DNA from: Pirellula sp.
Lineage (GTDB): Bacteria > Planctomycetota > Planctomycetia > Pirellulales > PNKZ01
Length of the DNA stretch: 64,000 nt
Direction of reading: 5' to 3'
Assembly (NCBI GenBank): GCA_013822735.1
Contig: PNKZ01000003.1
Location: 124,001-188,000 of the forward strand
This document shows, in pieces, positions 7,768 through 17,600 of this stretch. Every line of letters starts with the position of its first letter. Within the stretch, counting starts at the first letter, position 1. A program made the translations under genes and the position numbers. The notes beneath the pieces were generated by a model. It ran no database searches. It was not told the DNA's origin and was given only the letters and a program-made list of their open reading frames with translations.

Positions 7768-9138
7768 ATGTCGACCTTGCTCCGCGTCCCTCGGTTTCGC
7801 CGCCACGCGTTTTGCACTCTCGCGGCTCTGTACGCTGCGATGCACTCTCTTTCCTCGCCGGCCGCGGCAAGCGCCGCGGAGAAACCCGCCGCCCCTGCCG
7901 CGACGGCCCAACCGGCCGACGCCGTCAATGAGCACAATCGCTGGGTGACCGGCGCGGCCTTCTCGCCCGACGGCGCGCTTCTGGCCACGGTCGGCGGCGA
8001 AAGCCTGCTCTATCGGTCGGGCGACGTGCTGCTCTGGAACCCGGCCGACGGCAAGCTCAAGCAACGCTGCGCCGGCCATGATACGTGCGTCTGGGCCGTC
8101 GCATTTTCGGCCGACGGCAAAACGCTGGCCACCGGCGCGTACGACGGCACGATCAAACTTTGGAACACGGCCGACGGTAAAGAGCGCGGCAGTTGGGAAG
8201 CCGCCACGCATTGGATCAAGGCGCTGGCCTTCGTGCCGGGCTCAGGTCTGCTGGCCGCGGCTTCGGAAGACGGCGTTGTCCGGCTGTGGGACGTCTCCAG
8301 CGCGAAGCCGGAGGAGAAGCAGAAGTTTACGGGGCACACGGCTGCGGTGAATGCCCTGCTCTTTTCGACCGACGGCAAGACTTTGGTGACCGCGAGCGAC
8401 GACAAAACCATTCTGCTTTGGGACGTTGCGAAAGCCGCGCCCAAGGCCAAGCTCGAAGGTCACACCGAAGCGGCTCTCGCGCTGGCGTGGGTCGTGCCTG
8501 ACAAGACATTTGTCTCCGGCGGTGAAGATCGCGCAATCAAGCTTTGGGATACGGCCTCGGCCAAACAAACGGCCGAGCTTCCTTCGCAACGCAATTGGGT
8601 CACCTCGCTCGCCGCCACGACCGACGGCAAGCTGATCGCCGCCGGCGGGTACGATCGCACGGTGCGCTTGATCGACCCGACGACGAAAACGGAAACCGCC
8701 GCGCTCGACGGCTTCACGACCACCGTATGGGCCGTGAATCTTTCCGCCGACGGCAAGCGCTTGGCCGCGGGAAGCGCGTACGACTCGACGGGCAAGATTC
8801 CTTCGCTGCGCGTTTGGACGTTGCCCGGGCGCGAAGAGTTGCTCGCCGTCGCACGGCCGGAAGCGTCGAAAGGGGTGAAGCTCAACGGACCGACGGATAT
8901 GAAGCCGTTCGTGGCCGCCGTGCCGGTCGAGGCTGCGAAACCGGCTGAAGCGGCGAAGCCTGCGGAAACCAAGCCGGCTGCAAAACCTACGGATAAGCCT
9001 GCTGCGAAGCCGGCAGAAAAGAAACCGGCGGAGTCCGCAAAGCCGGCCGCGAAATCGCAAACGGACAACAAGCCTGCCGACAAGAAGCCGGCGGAGCCTA
9101 AGCCCGTTGAAAAGAAACCGGACGCCAAGAAACCGTAA
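7768..9138 (+). CDS. Secreted WD40 beta-propeller with a Lys/Pro/Ala-rich tail
   Basis: This 456-residue protein starts at the ATG at 7768, where a signal-like segment (basic MSTLLRVPRFRRH, then hydrophobic residues and AAASAAE) begins. Seven WD40 blades follow at about 52-365; typical blade ends are IKLWNTADG, VRLWDVSSA, ILLWDVAKA and IKLWDTASA. Residues about 375-456 are low-complexity KPAEAAKPAE/KKPAE repeats, possibly a cell-wall-spanning or interaction tail. Seven blades make one complete propeller, so this is probably an extracytoplasmic scaffold. No enzyme domain is present. The neighbours (pckA downstream, Lys-rich gene divergent) do not define a role. Confidence 0.85.
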   Translation: MSTLLRVPRFRRHAFCTLAALYAAMHSLSSPAAASAAEKPAAPAATAQPADAVNEHNRWVTGAAFSPDGALLATVGGESLLYRSGDVLLWNPADGKLKQRCAGHDTCVWAVAFSADGKTLATGAYDGTIKLWNTADGKERGSWEAATHWIKALAFVPGSGLLAAASEDGVVRLWDVSSAKPEEKQKFTGHTAAVNALLFSTDGKTLVTASDDKTILLWDVAKAAPKAKLEGHTEAALALAWVVPDKTFVSGGEDRAIKLWDTASAKQTAELPSQRNWVTSLAATTDGKLIAAGGYDRTVRLIDPTTKTETAALDGFTTTVWAVNLSADGKRLAAGSAYDSTGKIPSLRVWTLPGREELLAVARPEASKGVKLNGPTDMKPFVAAVPVEAAKPAEAAKPAETKPAAKPTDKPAAKPAEKKPAESAKPAAKSQTDNKPADKKPAEPKPVEKKPDAKKP

Positions 9139-9239
9139 GAGAATCGCCCCCCTTCCGACCGTCGCCATCGCTCGCCCCATGGCCGACTTGTCGACGTTAT
9201 TGAAACAGAACTGACTTTATCGAGGCTAGCTGAACCATC

Positions 9240-10835
9240 ATGGCCGGACTTCCCGACTTGAGCCGCTACGGCATCTACCACAAAGAGTATCTCCGTAACA
9301 CGCCACCGGCTCGGCTCTATGAAGAGGCGATCAAGAGCGACCATGGCGCCATCTCATCGGCCGGAGCCTTGCTCTCGCGCAGCGGGTCGAAGACCGGCCG
9401 CAGCCCGAAAGACAAGCGCGTCGTGCAGCATCAGGCGTCGAGCAATGATGTGTGGTGGGGCGAAGTCAATATTCCGCTCGCCGAGCACTCGTTCATCGTC
9501 AATCGCCAGCGCGCGATCGACTTCCTTAACTTCCGTTCGCAGATTTACGTGATCGACGGTTTCGCAGGCTGGGACCCGCGCTATCGGCTCAAGGTGCGCA
9601 TCATCTGCGCCCGGCCGTACCATGCGCTCTTCATGCACAACATGTTGATCCGCCCGACCCGCGACGAGCTCGAAAACTTCGGCGAGCCCGACTACGTGAT
9701 CTTCAACGCCGGCGAGTTCCCCGCGAACTTGCATACGGAGCAAATGACGTCGCGCACGACGATCGACCTCAGCTTCGAAATGAAGGAGTTCGTGATCCTC
9801 GGCACCGAGTATGCCGGCGAAATGAAAAAGGGGGTGTTCACGATCATGAACTACCTGATGCCGAAGCAAGGAGTGCTCTCGATGCACTGCTCGGCCAACG
9901 AAGGGCCCGACGGCGACGTTTCGCTCTTCTTCGGCCTCTCCGGCACCGGCAAGACGACCCTTTCGGCCGACCCGCAACGGGCGCTGATCGGCGACGACGA
10001 GCACTGCTGGAGCAACGAAGGTGTGTTCAATATCGAAGGGGGTTGCTACGCGAAGTGCGTGAACCTTTCCGCCGAGAAGGAGCCGGAAATCTTCAACGCC
10101 ATCCGCTTCGGCTCGGTCTTGGAAAACGTCGTCCACGACGAGCGGACGCGCCGCGTCGACTACTCAAACATTTCGATCACCGAGAATACGCGCTGCTCGT
10201 ACCCGATCGAATTTATTCCGAACGCCAAGATTCCTTGCGTGGGCGGGCATCCGAAGAACATCATCCTGCTCACTTGCGATGCGTTCGGCGTGTTGCCGCC
10301 GGTGAGCAAGCTTTCGCCCGAGCAGGCGATGTATCACTTCATCAGCGGCTATACGGCGAAGGTGGCCGGCACCGAGGTGGGCGTGAAAGAGCCGCAAGCG
10401 ACTTTCTCGGCGTGCTTCGGCGCGGCGTTCTTGGTTTGGCATCCGACGAAGTATGCCGAAATGCTTGCCGCCAAAATGCGCGAGCATGGCGCCGAGGCAT
10501 GGCTCGTAAACACCGGCTGGTCGGGCGGAGCCTACGGTACCGGTCTGCGGATGAAGCTCGAATACACGCGGGCCATCATCAACGCGATTCACTCCGGCGA
10601 GCTGGCCACGGCCCCGACCGAGGTCGACCCCTGGTTCGGCTTCCAAGTGCCGACGCGCTGCTCCGGCGTGCCGGAAGCGCTGCTGATGCCGCGCAAGGTT
10701 TGGAGCGACGGCGCGGCCTACGACAAGACCTCGGCCCATCTGGCGGAGCTGTTCCGCAAGAATTTTGCCAAGTACGCCGACGGCGCCTCCGCGGCGCTTT
10801 TGGCCGCCGGACCGCGTGAAATGGCCTCGGTATAG
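9240..10835 (+). CDS. pckA: Phosphoenolpyruvate carboxykinase (ATP)
   Basis: This 531-residue protein is the normal length for ATP-type PEPCK, which converts oxaloacetate plus ATP to phosphoenolpyruvate, CO2 and ADP in gluconeogenesis. Visible sites are GRSPKDK (53-59, substrate-binding arginine), the kinase loop [11 protein letters not shown] (232-242), the metal site LIGDDEH (249-255), and the downstream adenine-binding region with NTGWSGG and GTGLRM. All key residues appear intact. The start at 9240 follows CTAGCTGAACCATC with no strong ribosome site, but the N-terminal sequence aligns well with the family. A small membrane protein gene starts 34 bases after the stop. Confidence 0.97.
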   Translation: MAGLPDLSRYGIYHKEYLRNTPPARLYEEAIKSDHGAISSAGALLSRSGSKTGRSPKDKRVVQHQASSNDVWWGEVNIPLAEHSFIVNRQRAIDFLNFRSQIYVIDGFAGWDPRYRLKVRIICARPYHALFMHNMLIRPTRDELENFGEPDYVIFNAGEFPANLHTEQMTSRTTIDLSFEMKEFVILGTEYAGEMKKGVFTIMNYLMPKQGVLSMHCSANEGPDGDVSLFFGLSGTGKTTLSADPQRALIGDDEHCWSNEGVFNIEGGCYAKCVNLSAEKEPEIFNAIRFGSVLENVVHDERTRRVDYSNISITENTRCSYPIEFIPNAKIPCVGGHPKNIILLTCDAFGVLPPVSKLSPEQAMYHFISGYTAKVAGTEVGVKEPQATFSACFGAAFLVWHPTKYAEMLAAKMREHGAEAWLVNTGWSGGAYGTGLRMKLEYTRAIINAIHSGELATAPTEVDPWFGFQVPTRCSGVPEALLMPRKVWSDGAAYDKTSAHLAELFRKNFAKYADGASAALLAAGPREMASV

Positions 10836-10869
10836 CGGCGCGGCGGCCGACTGTGAACGAGGACGACCG

Positions 10870-11313
10870 ATGTCCGATCGACCGCCGTTGCGCGCGCTGC
10901 TTCGACGTGACCATCCAGGGCGAACGTTCGGGATTTTCACGGCTCTGTTCGGTGTGGGAGCCGCGTGCGGACTGGTCGCGAGCTTTCTTGTCGGCGAAGA
11001 AGCGCGCCCCGACTGCCTCGGGTTCGCGGCGACCTTTGGGCTATTTTCCTTGGTCATAGGCGCCGTGTTCGCGCGCCGGCTCTGGCTGCTCCATCACCTT
11101 GTCGTGCACGGAATGATCGTGGAGGGGAGCGTCCTCGTCGTCGCCCAGAATACCGAAGACGTTTGGTATCTCATCGTGGGATACGAGGTCGCCGGTGAGA
11201 AACACCGAATCTCGCAAGGGACGGGCGACCGTTCGAGGTTCAGCCCGGGCGATACGGTGCGGTTGCTTGTGGATCCGGAAAGTCCGGCGCGTGCGTGGAT
11301 CGCCGAGACCTAG
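10870..11313 (+). CDS. DUF3592-like small membrane protein
   Basis: This 147-residue protein has two hydrophobic segments near 20-42 and 47-68 and then a soluble C-terminal beta-rich domain (about 75-147) with G-DTVRLLVDPESPARA. That ending resembles the DUF3592/DUF3592-like group, where a membrane hairpin is followed by a small beta-barrel of the type VxxYxVxGxxxxxxxxxxxPGDxVxVxYDPxxP. The function of the family is unknown. It follows pckA by 34 bases on the same strand and could be read through from it. Confidence 0.72.
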   Translation: MSDRPPLRALLRRDHPGRTFGIFTALFGVGAACGLVASFLVGEEARPDCLGFAATFGLFSLVIGAVFARRLWLLHHLVVHGMIVEGSVLVVAQNTEDVWYLIVGYEVAGEKHRISQGTGDRSRFSPGDTVRLLVDPESPARAWIAET

Positions 11314-11337
11314 CGATGCCGTGGATCCGACGAGCGC

Positions 11338-11377
11338 AAAAAAAGAGCCCCGGGGAGATGGACTCCCGCGGGGCTCT
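11338..11377 (-). terminator. Rho-independent terminator of glnB
   Basis: On the minus strand a GC-rich hairpin (11377-11345; outer stem GAGCCCCG/CGGGGCTC with an inner GGGAG/CTCCC pair) is followed by seven T residues (11344-11338). It lies 72 bases beyond the glnB stop. A second short palindrome, GGCGTC-T-GACGCC at 11421-11433, sits between it and the gene. Confidence 0.8.
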
Positions 11378-11448
11378 CAGGGCATACGCGTGCGATGCGT
11401 TGCCTTTTTAACTAGCGCCTGGCGTCTGACGCCTAGCGCCTCGTCAAA

Positions 11449-11820
<372 letters not shown>

Positions 11821-11868
11821 TCAGGAGGAGGTGCCGACGTGTTGTTGATATTGATGGGAAGGACTAAA

Positions 11869-11884
11869 TGCACGCTGCGTGCCG
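11869..11884 (-). promoter_or_regulatory. Candidate sigma-54 promoter of glnB
   Basis: On the minus strand the sequence CGGCACGCAGCGTGCA matches the -24/-12 consensus TGGCACG-N4-TTGCA except at two positions. GG (11883-11882) and GC (11871-11870) are exactly 12 bases apart. It would place the transcript start about 70 bases before the glnB ATG. In many bacteria PII genes are under NtrC and sigma-54, which supports the assignment. Confidence 0.6.
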
Positions 11885-12053
11885 AGAGCGAATCGACGGC
11901 GCAGAATTTCGAACGCACCGTCGTAAAACCACGTGAAATACGTCGTTTTACGCGCATGGATTTTTCTCGGCGTCGTAATTCGTCGAGCCGTCGACTACGC
12001 GCCGATTCGCGAGTTCGAGAACGCGTGAGTACGCAAGAGAACTCTCGAAACAT

Positions 12054-12085
12054 CGTGAAACGCCGAGAATTAACGGCGTTTCACG
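12054..12085. terminator. Perfect 12-base stem hairpin
   Basis: CGTGAAACGCCG (12054-12065) pairs exactly with CGGCGTTTCACG (12074-12085), leaving the loop AGAATTAA. It lies 119 bases beyond the stop of the minus-strand gene ending at 12204 and probably ends that transcript, although no T run follows. Confidence 0.5.
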
Positions 12086-12203
12086 GTTGTCACAAGTTTG
12101 AGGCGCGCGTCACACAGTTGCGAGAACTCGCAGCGACATCGCCTCTGCCGTTCGGTCTTCACGTCGAACCGGCCGTGAGGCGACGATTAATCGGACCTCG
12201 GTG

Positions 12204-14438
12204 CTAGTTCGCCGCCGGGGATTCGAGGTCTTTGTTACCGATTCGAATGATCGCCACGATCGTCCCCCGACGATCCGCCTCGGCGATGGGGTCTTCACCG
12301 CGATCGAACTGCGTGTTCAACAATACCTGAATGCTTCTGCCGCCGGGCGCGCTAATGCCCGGGTCCGCTACGTAGACGACTTTGGTGACGAACCTGCCGA
12401 GAAGCACGTGTTCGAGGTCGTTCTCCGTGAATTCGACCGGGATCGAACTGTGCGTGAGCAAGGCCGCGGTGCGCGGCGCAACGGGAGCGATTTCCAACGT
12501 CGGATAAAGCTCCACCCCGGGTCGGCCCGGCAGATCGGTTAGTTTCAGTTGATAAATGCCGGGTTGCGGAAAATTCTGGCGGCCGGGCATGACGAGCGGA
12601 TCGTTATGGAACTTGTTGTTCGGACCTACGCTCCACGACAGAGTGGCCCCTTCAGGGCCGATGAAGGCCGCTTGCAATTTCGACGCCGGCATCGCCGCCC
12701 CGGCAAACGAATCGCATTGTGAGCCTTCGTCGCGGGCATTCCAACCGGGCGGAGGCGTGATCTCCCAGCCGCGCTTGGCCTTGAACGAAAGCGAGATGAA
12801 AGGCATCGTCTTTTGTTCCGATGTGCTCCACAGCGGCGGGCAATCGTCGGCCGCGCATAGCTGGTCCTGAAGAACCGCGGCCGTAAAACGAGCATCCGCC
12901 TCCCGCTCCTCTATTACCGCGGCGGCCAACGCCGATCGAAGCTTGTCTTCGCGACATTCAAACGCCACGGGACGAAGGTACGGCCGGTTCTCGCCCGGGC
13001 GAGGCATCGCATTCAGTTCGAGTTGCCGCAGCGCGGCATACGATGCGCGAAGCTTGTTCGTCTTCCGCTTCGCTTCCGCGCTCACGCTTGCAGGTTTGAT
13101 CAACTGATCCAATTGATTGCGTACGTCCTCGAAGTACGCCAGCACGTCGCCTTGAAACGCCTTCGACTCCAACTTAGCGCGCACCCGCGAGTCGCTCCGG
13201 GCGATCTTCGTCAACAGCGGCAAAAGTTGCTGCTTGTCGGCCCGCTCCAACTCCAACACCTTGCTCAAGTTCGCGCGCAGACTCACGAGAGCCGGTTTGA
13301 GGTTCTCCGGCGTTTGTCCCTGCACGTTGCAATCAAACAACCAAACGTTTTCGAACTTCGTGTTCTTGGACTCGGGAGCCAAAATTGCCGGCGCGAATAC
13401 GGCTTTTTTCGCCGTCGTCGTAAACGGTCGTATGGTGCGATGGGCCGCCTCTTGATTGGCGACGCTCAATTTGACGGCCTGGGCCTGAAGATAGAGGAAG
13501 TTGGCGTCGAATTTTCCCAACGGCAACCAAGCTGCGAGCGATTCCAGGGCGGGCGTGACGGTCAGTTTTTGGTCGGTGCCGACCGTGACAAACGCCTCGT
13601 CCGTTCCATGGTTGCATGGGCCCAAGCAATCGGAACAGGGGCCGGAAAGCGTTAGCGCGGCGGCCAACTGAACCTCCGAGAGTAGGTCGGGCTTCGTTCC
13701 GCGCACGGTAATCTTCGTGTTGGCGGGCACGACCGCCCGGACCCCGCTGCCGACCCGACTGCTTAACCTTACAATGCGCGCATTCGTCGTCGCGGCGCCG
13801 GCCTTCAACTCCGTGAAGGCCACGTTCGGTTCCACGGCGACCGCCAGTTCGACTTTCTTAGGCAACGATGTGGCGTTGTTGGCGACGTTGTTTCCGACCT
13901 TGCCCTCATAAACCAATCGCGGGGCGTCCCCGGTGTTGTCTTGCAGGATGATCGTCGTCGCAGCATCCGCCCAATCGAAGCCGCTGCCGTTGGTCGCCGT
14001 GACGGCAAGATCAACCCGCGATCGGTCCAGTTCCAGTACGTAGCTTTCTTCAAAGCCCGCGCTGAGGTCGGGAAACACGTATTCCGCTTCGACGTCGACC
14101 GTTGGTTTCGAAGCATCGCCCGTGATCGACAGCACCTTCCACTTCTTTCCGGCGACCGTCAGGTCGCCGACGGCATGCGGCCGCGGTTGTCCGCCGACTT
14201 CGAAGCGCGTGACGTTCAGCGGCAAGTCGCCGGTTGCTGCGGGAAGCTTGAGATCGCCTTCGGCAAACGGGTGTTGCACGGAAAACGTTATTCGCCCGGA
14301 GAACTTACCAACAGGCGTTTTGAGTTTGGTGAAAACGATGCGCAACGACGGTTCGGCGCCGGCCGTCGTCGCCGCAAACCCCATCAACGCTGCGAGCATC
14401 CAGATCGGTCGACAGTAGCGATTGCGCAAAGTATTCAT
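12204..14438 (-). CDS. Large secreted protein of unknown function with a lineage-type C-terminal module
   Basis: This 744-residue protein has a signal peptide (1-28, ending TTAGAEP). I cannot assign an enzyme family. The N-terminal half is beta-rich; a small Cys cluster GPCSDCLGPCNHG lies near residue 265-280. The middle (about 370-480) is helical with charged repeats. The C-terminal part has YPTLEIAPVAPRTAALL, HSSIPVEFTENDLEHV and DPIAEADRRGTIVAIIRIGN. I recall such a module from several planctomycete secreted proteins, but this cannot be checked here. The gene diverges from the 14689-18567 gene with a 250-base shared gap, so the two giant proteins may be co-regulated partners. Confidence 0.78.
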   Translation of the reverse strand: MNTLRNRYCRPIWMLAALMGFAATTAGAEPSLRIVFTKLKTPVGKFSGRITFSVQHPFAEGDLKLPAATGDLPLNVTRFEVGGQPRPHAVGDLTVAGKKWKVLSITGDASKPTVDVEAEYVFPDLSAGFEESYVLELDRSRVDLAVTATNGSGFDWADAATTIILQDNTGDAPRLVYEGKVGNNVANNATSLPKKVELAVAVEPNVAFTELKAGAATTNARIVRLSSRVGSGVRAVVPANTKITVRGTKPDLLSEVQLAAALTLSGPCSDCLGPCNHGTDEAFVTVGTDQKLTVTPALESLAAWLPLGKFDANFLYLQAQAVKLSVANQEAAHRTIRPFTTTAKKAVFAPAILAPESKNTKFENVWLFDCNVQGQTPENLKPALVSLRANLSKVLELERADKQQLLPLLTKIARSDSRVRAKLESKAFQGDVLAYFEDVRNQLDQLIKPASVSAEAKRKTNKLRASYAALRQLELNAMPRPGENRPYLRPVAFECREDKLRSALAAAVIEEREADARFTAAVLQDQLCAADDCPPLWSTSEQKTMPFISLSFKAKRGWEITPPPGWNARDEGSQCDSFAGAAMPASKLQAAFIGPEGATLSWSVGPNNKFHNDPLVMPGRQNFPQPGIYQLKLTDLPGRPGVELYPTLEIAPVAPRTAALLTHSSIPVEFTENDLEHVLLGRFVTKVVYVADPGISAPGGRSIQVLLNTQFDRGEDPIAEADRRGTIVAIIRIGNKDLESPAAN

Positions 14439-14688
14439 GTTCGACTCGTGATGATGCTTGAAACGAAGAATCCTAGTTTGGCGAAGCTGAGCGATTTGTG
14501 CGTCCGTCGGATTGGCTTGTCAATTCCGCTCACAAAACACTCCGATGTACCCCTCTAGGGTGTAGTTGCGGGCTCCCGCCGTTTCAAGTCGCTGTTTCTC
14601 AGCAATTTTCGAGACGCGTGCGATTCCGTTGCAATGTTTAGTTCGGAAGTCGTTTAAAAACAAGCGTTTACGAATCGGATGCGGATCT
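14439..14688. promoter_or_regulatory. Shared divergent promoter region of two giant secreted proteins
   Basis: This 250-base gap between divergent ATGs at 14438 and 14689 must hold both promoters. I looked for sigma-54 (-24/-12) and strong -35/-10 pairs and found none that is convincing. No clear ribosome site precedes either ATG. Confidence 0.4.
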
Positions 14689-17600
14689 ATGAAGACCATC
14701 TGCAAGACGTTGCGACGAATGGCTCCCCAAGTGAGCTGGTTGCTGATAGCGAGCTTGTTTGCCGGCCCCGGAGTGGGGCCCCTTTTGGCGGCCGATCCAA
14801 GCCACAATCGCCCGTTTCGCTTACTGCCGTTCTTCCAGGAAGACGTCGGCCGCAAGCCGAAGACCGGCGAAGACACGTGCATGGAAGAGCTGGCTCGCAA
14901 CATCGACTGGCTCGAACACCAAATCGACGTCTTTGGAACCGTCGTGCCGAAGACGCCGGACGTTTGGGGCGAAGCGCGTCTCACGGCGCACCGGCAAGAG
15001 TTTGAACAGGAACTCGTCAGGGAACTGACGAAATTCGATTTCAATCGAATCAACGGCGCCCAACTCGTCCAAGATCAATCGTTCTTGGCGTTCGCGCTGT
15101 CGATGAAGAACGCCCAACTCGGGGGAGACAATGGAGTACCGGCTCCCGAGATTACGATCAACAACACTCCAACCAGCACGACGGGTACGACGATCTCAAC
15201 CGGGGCGTCGAACACGGGAGGATCGATCACTCAAAATCCGCTCGGAAATGCCACGAATCCTTTTGGTCTTAGTACTTCCAATGTGACGTTCGGCACAACG
15301 ACCGGCATTGAATTGGAACAAACCGAGGTCCTTGACCAACTTGCGCGCTACATCAATCATCTCCACGAACATCGCCGGATCAACGAGGGAGATGACACGT
15401 CGGACGCGCCCGGTTACGCGATGAACTTGGTGCGTATTCCGGTGTCGGTGCTCCCCGGCAGTGCCACGAAGCACGGCTACGGCGCGGAGATCACGGTAAC
15501 GGCCGAGCCGTACTTGGGTCCGGAACTTTTGCCGATGGCGTTTCGAGACTTGGTCATTAACGACCTCGTCGATCAACTATCGTTGCCTCTGACGCGGTTC
15601 TTAAACAACGATCCGAAGCAGGTGCAAGAACTGAAAGACCTCTTCGTCGAAGCGGAACGCTTCGACGTGCGCCTCGCCGAGATCAATGCCCGACGCCGCA
15701 ATCAAGAACGCGTTTTCTCTGACCCGATAGCCCAAGCGGAAGTCGCGAAGAAATTCGAAGCACTGGCGAAGGAAAGACATACTGCGCTGCGTTTTTTCCA
15801 AAGTGACGGGGCGCCGACGGAAGAGCTTGTAACGGAAGGAAATATCGAGGACTATTCTCGGGAGTATTGGGTCCTAGTCGAATCGGCGATGGGAGTCGGA
15901 GCGAGAGTAGATTCCGCCGATAAGTTTCATAGCCAGCTCTCGAGCGCGCAATCGATGCCTGACGCTCCGCGCACTGTGGCGACGCCATCGGAAGGACAGG
16001 ACGATCCGTACCGAATGAGTTACTCGCGACTCAAGATGAAAGGCAATGAGCTCAAGGCCGACGAAAAGTATCAAGTTCGCGCGTTCGCAGAGACGGATGC
16101 CGCCGTAAAGCCGCCGTATATCCCTGAGATGTCAATCCATCCGGACATGATTCGGGCCAAGGCGGCGGCGTTGACGACGAACATCAGCATGGCTGCGTCG
16201 ACGACGCGCAAAGCGACGCTCCCCTTTCCGCCGTCGCATCTTATCGATAACTACGGCCTGCACGAATTGGCCCACATCGCGCTCGAGGCTTCCGAGTCGT
16301 TCCAGGCCGACGTGTTGAACCGTGAAGTCGTTCATGTTACCGACGTGCAATCGCTATTGCGTGAAGAACTCGGCGCCGCGTACGAATTGCTCCGCACCGA
16401 GGAAATGCGTCCTTGGTGGGACTATGCCGCCGACGGCCGCAAGGAGTTGTATAATGCGATCCGTCAGCGTAATCAGCCGGCCGTGACGCGCGCTCGCGAC
16501 GAGTTTCTCAACGGCGTCGGCATGCTTGTGCGTCATCACGGCTCCACCGGAGCGCTGGCGTGGTGCATCTACGTCGAATCGCTGCTGCTCAACGAGCGGC
16601 TGATTCTCGATATGAAGGAGACGTTCGGCAATCAACCGAATCGTCCTGTAATTGCCGACTGGCTGCCGTACTTCGGCCCCGATCCATGCCAGGAAGCCCG
16701 CGACGCCTTCGCGCAGTACGTGCGCGTCCGCTGGCCGATCCATGTGTTCCATATCGACCCGGTGAATACGGAACAGAACATCGCCGACGTCAGTTCGGTC
16801 TATCGTCAGATGCAGATGGCCGTGGCCTTGGCGTTCTCGCAACGTCGCATCGGCGTCTCGGCGGCCCTGCAGACGATGCGAAGGTTGCAGCGTGATCGCG
16901 CCACGTTCGACCTCAATCGTACGGTCGTCGGATTCGGCCACGGCGACGATACGTTCGGCTGGAAATTTTATCCGCGCTTCCAAACTCCGCCGGTCGAAAG
17001 CAACGTCACCGTCTTCTTCCGGGACCTGGTAATCGGCGGACCGACGGACAAGCACTTGGAATGCGCGAAGGAAATCGAGCCGGGCCAGCGCGAGTGCACG
17101 GCGGTCGTATTAATGCCGTCGTTCGTGCCGCACGTCACTTTTCACACACGGAGCAATTGGTTCCGACTGAACTGCGCCGCCCATACTTCCTCAAGCGTCC
17201 ATGATACGATTCATTACAGCCGAGTCGTGAAACAGATGGAGAATTGCGCCACGCAATGCGTCCAATGTTCGCATTTGTATCGCGACGGCGAAGTCGATCG
17301 GCTCATGAAGCGCGTGCATCAGATCGACCGCAAATTGGCGCTGCAAACGCTCGAATGCCAAGTACCGATCGAAAACACGCACGGCGGCTTCGAAATCTTC
17401 AGCGCCGGGACGCGTGAACTGGCGCCGGAACTTGTCGGCTGGTACGGAGCCCCGGGCTACGATCGGTCGCGACCGACGCGAATGTTCTTTTCCGGCGACA
17501 ACTTTAGCGTCGCCACCTGTCGGCTCATCGCAGGCAACCAGGAAATTCCGTTCAAGCTGCTCAGCCGACAGATCATGGAAGTGGCGCTCCCCGCAGGACT

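Noticed and set aside
8900-9138. Repeated KPAE/KKPA codons as a possible DNA repeat array or CRISPR-like structure
   Set aside because: The units are irregular in length and explained by low-complexity protein sequence; there are no constant repeats with unique spacers.
9199-9225. TTGAAA with a 17-base gap before AGGCTA as a promoter for pckA
   Set aside because: The -10 half is too weak to support a call.
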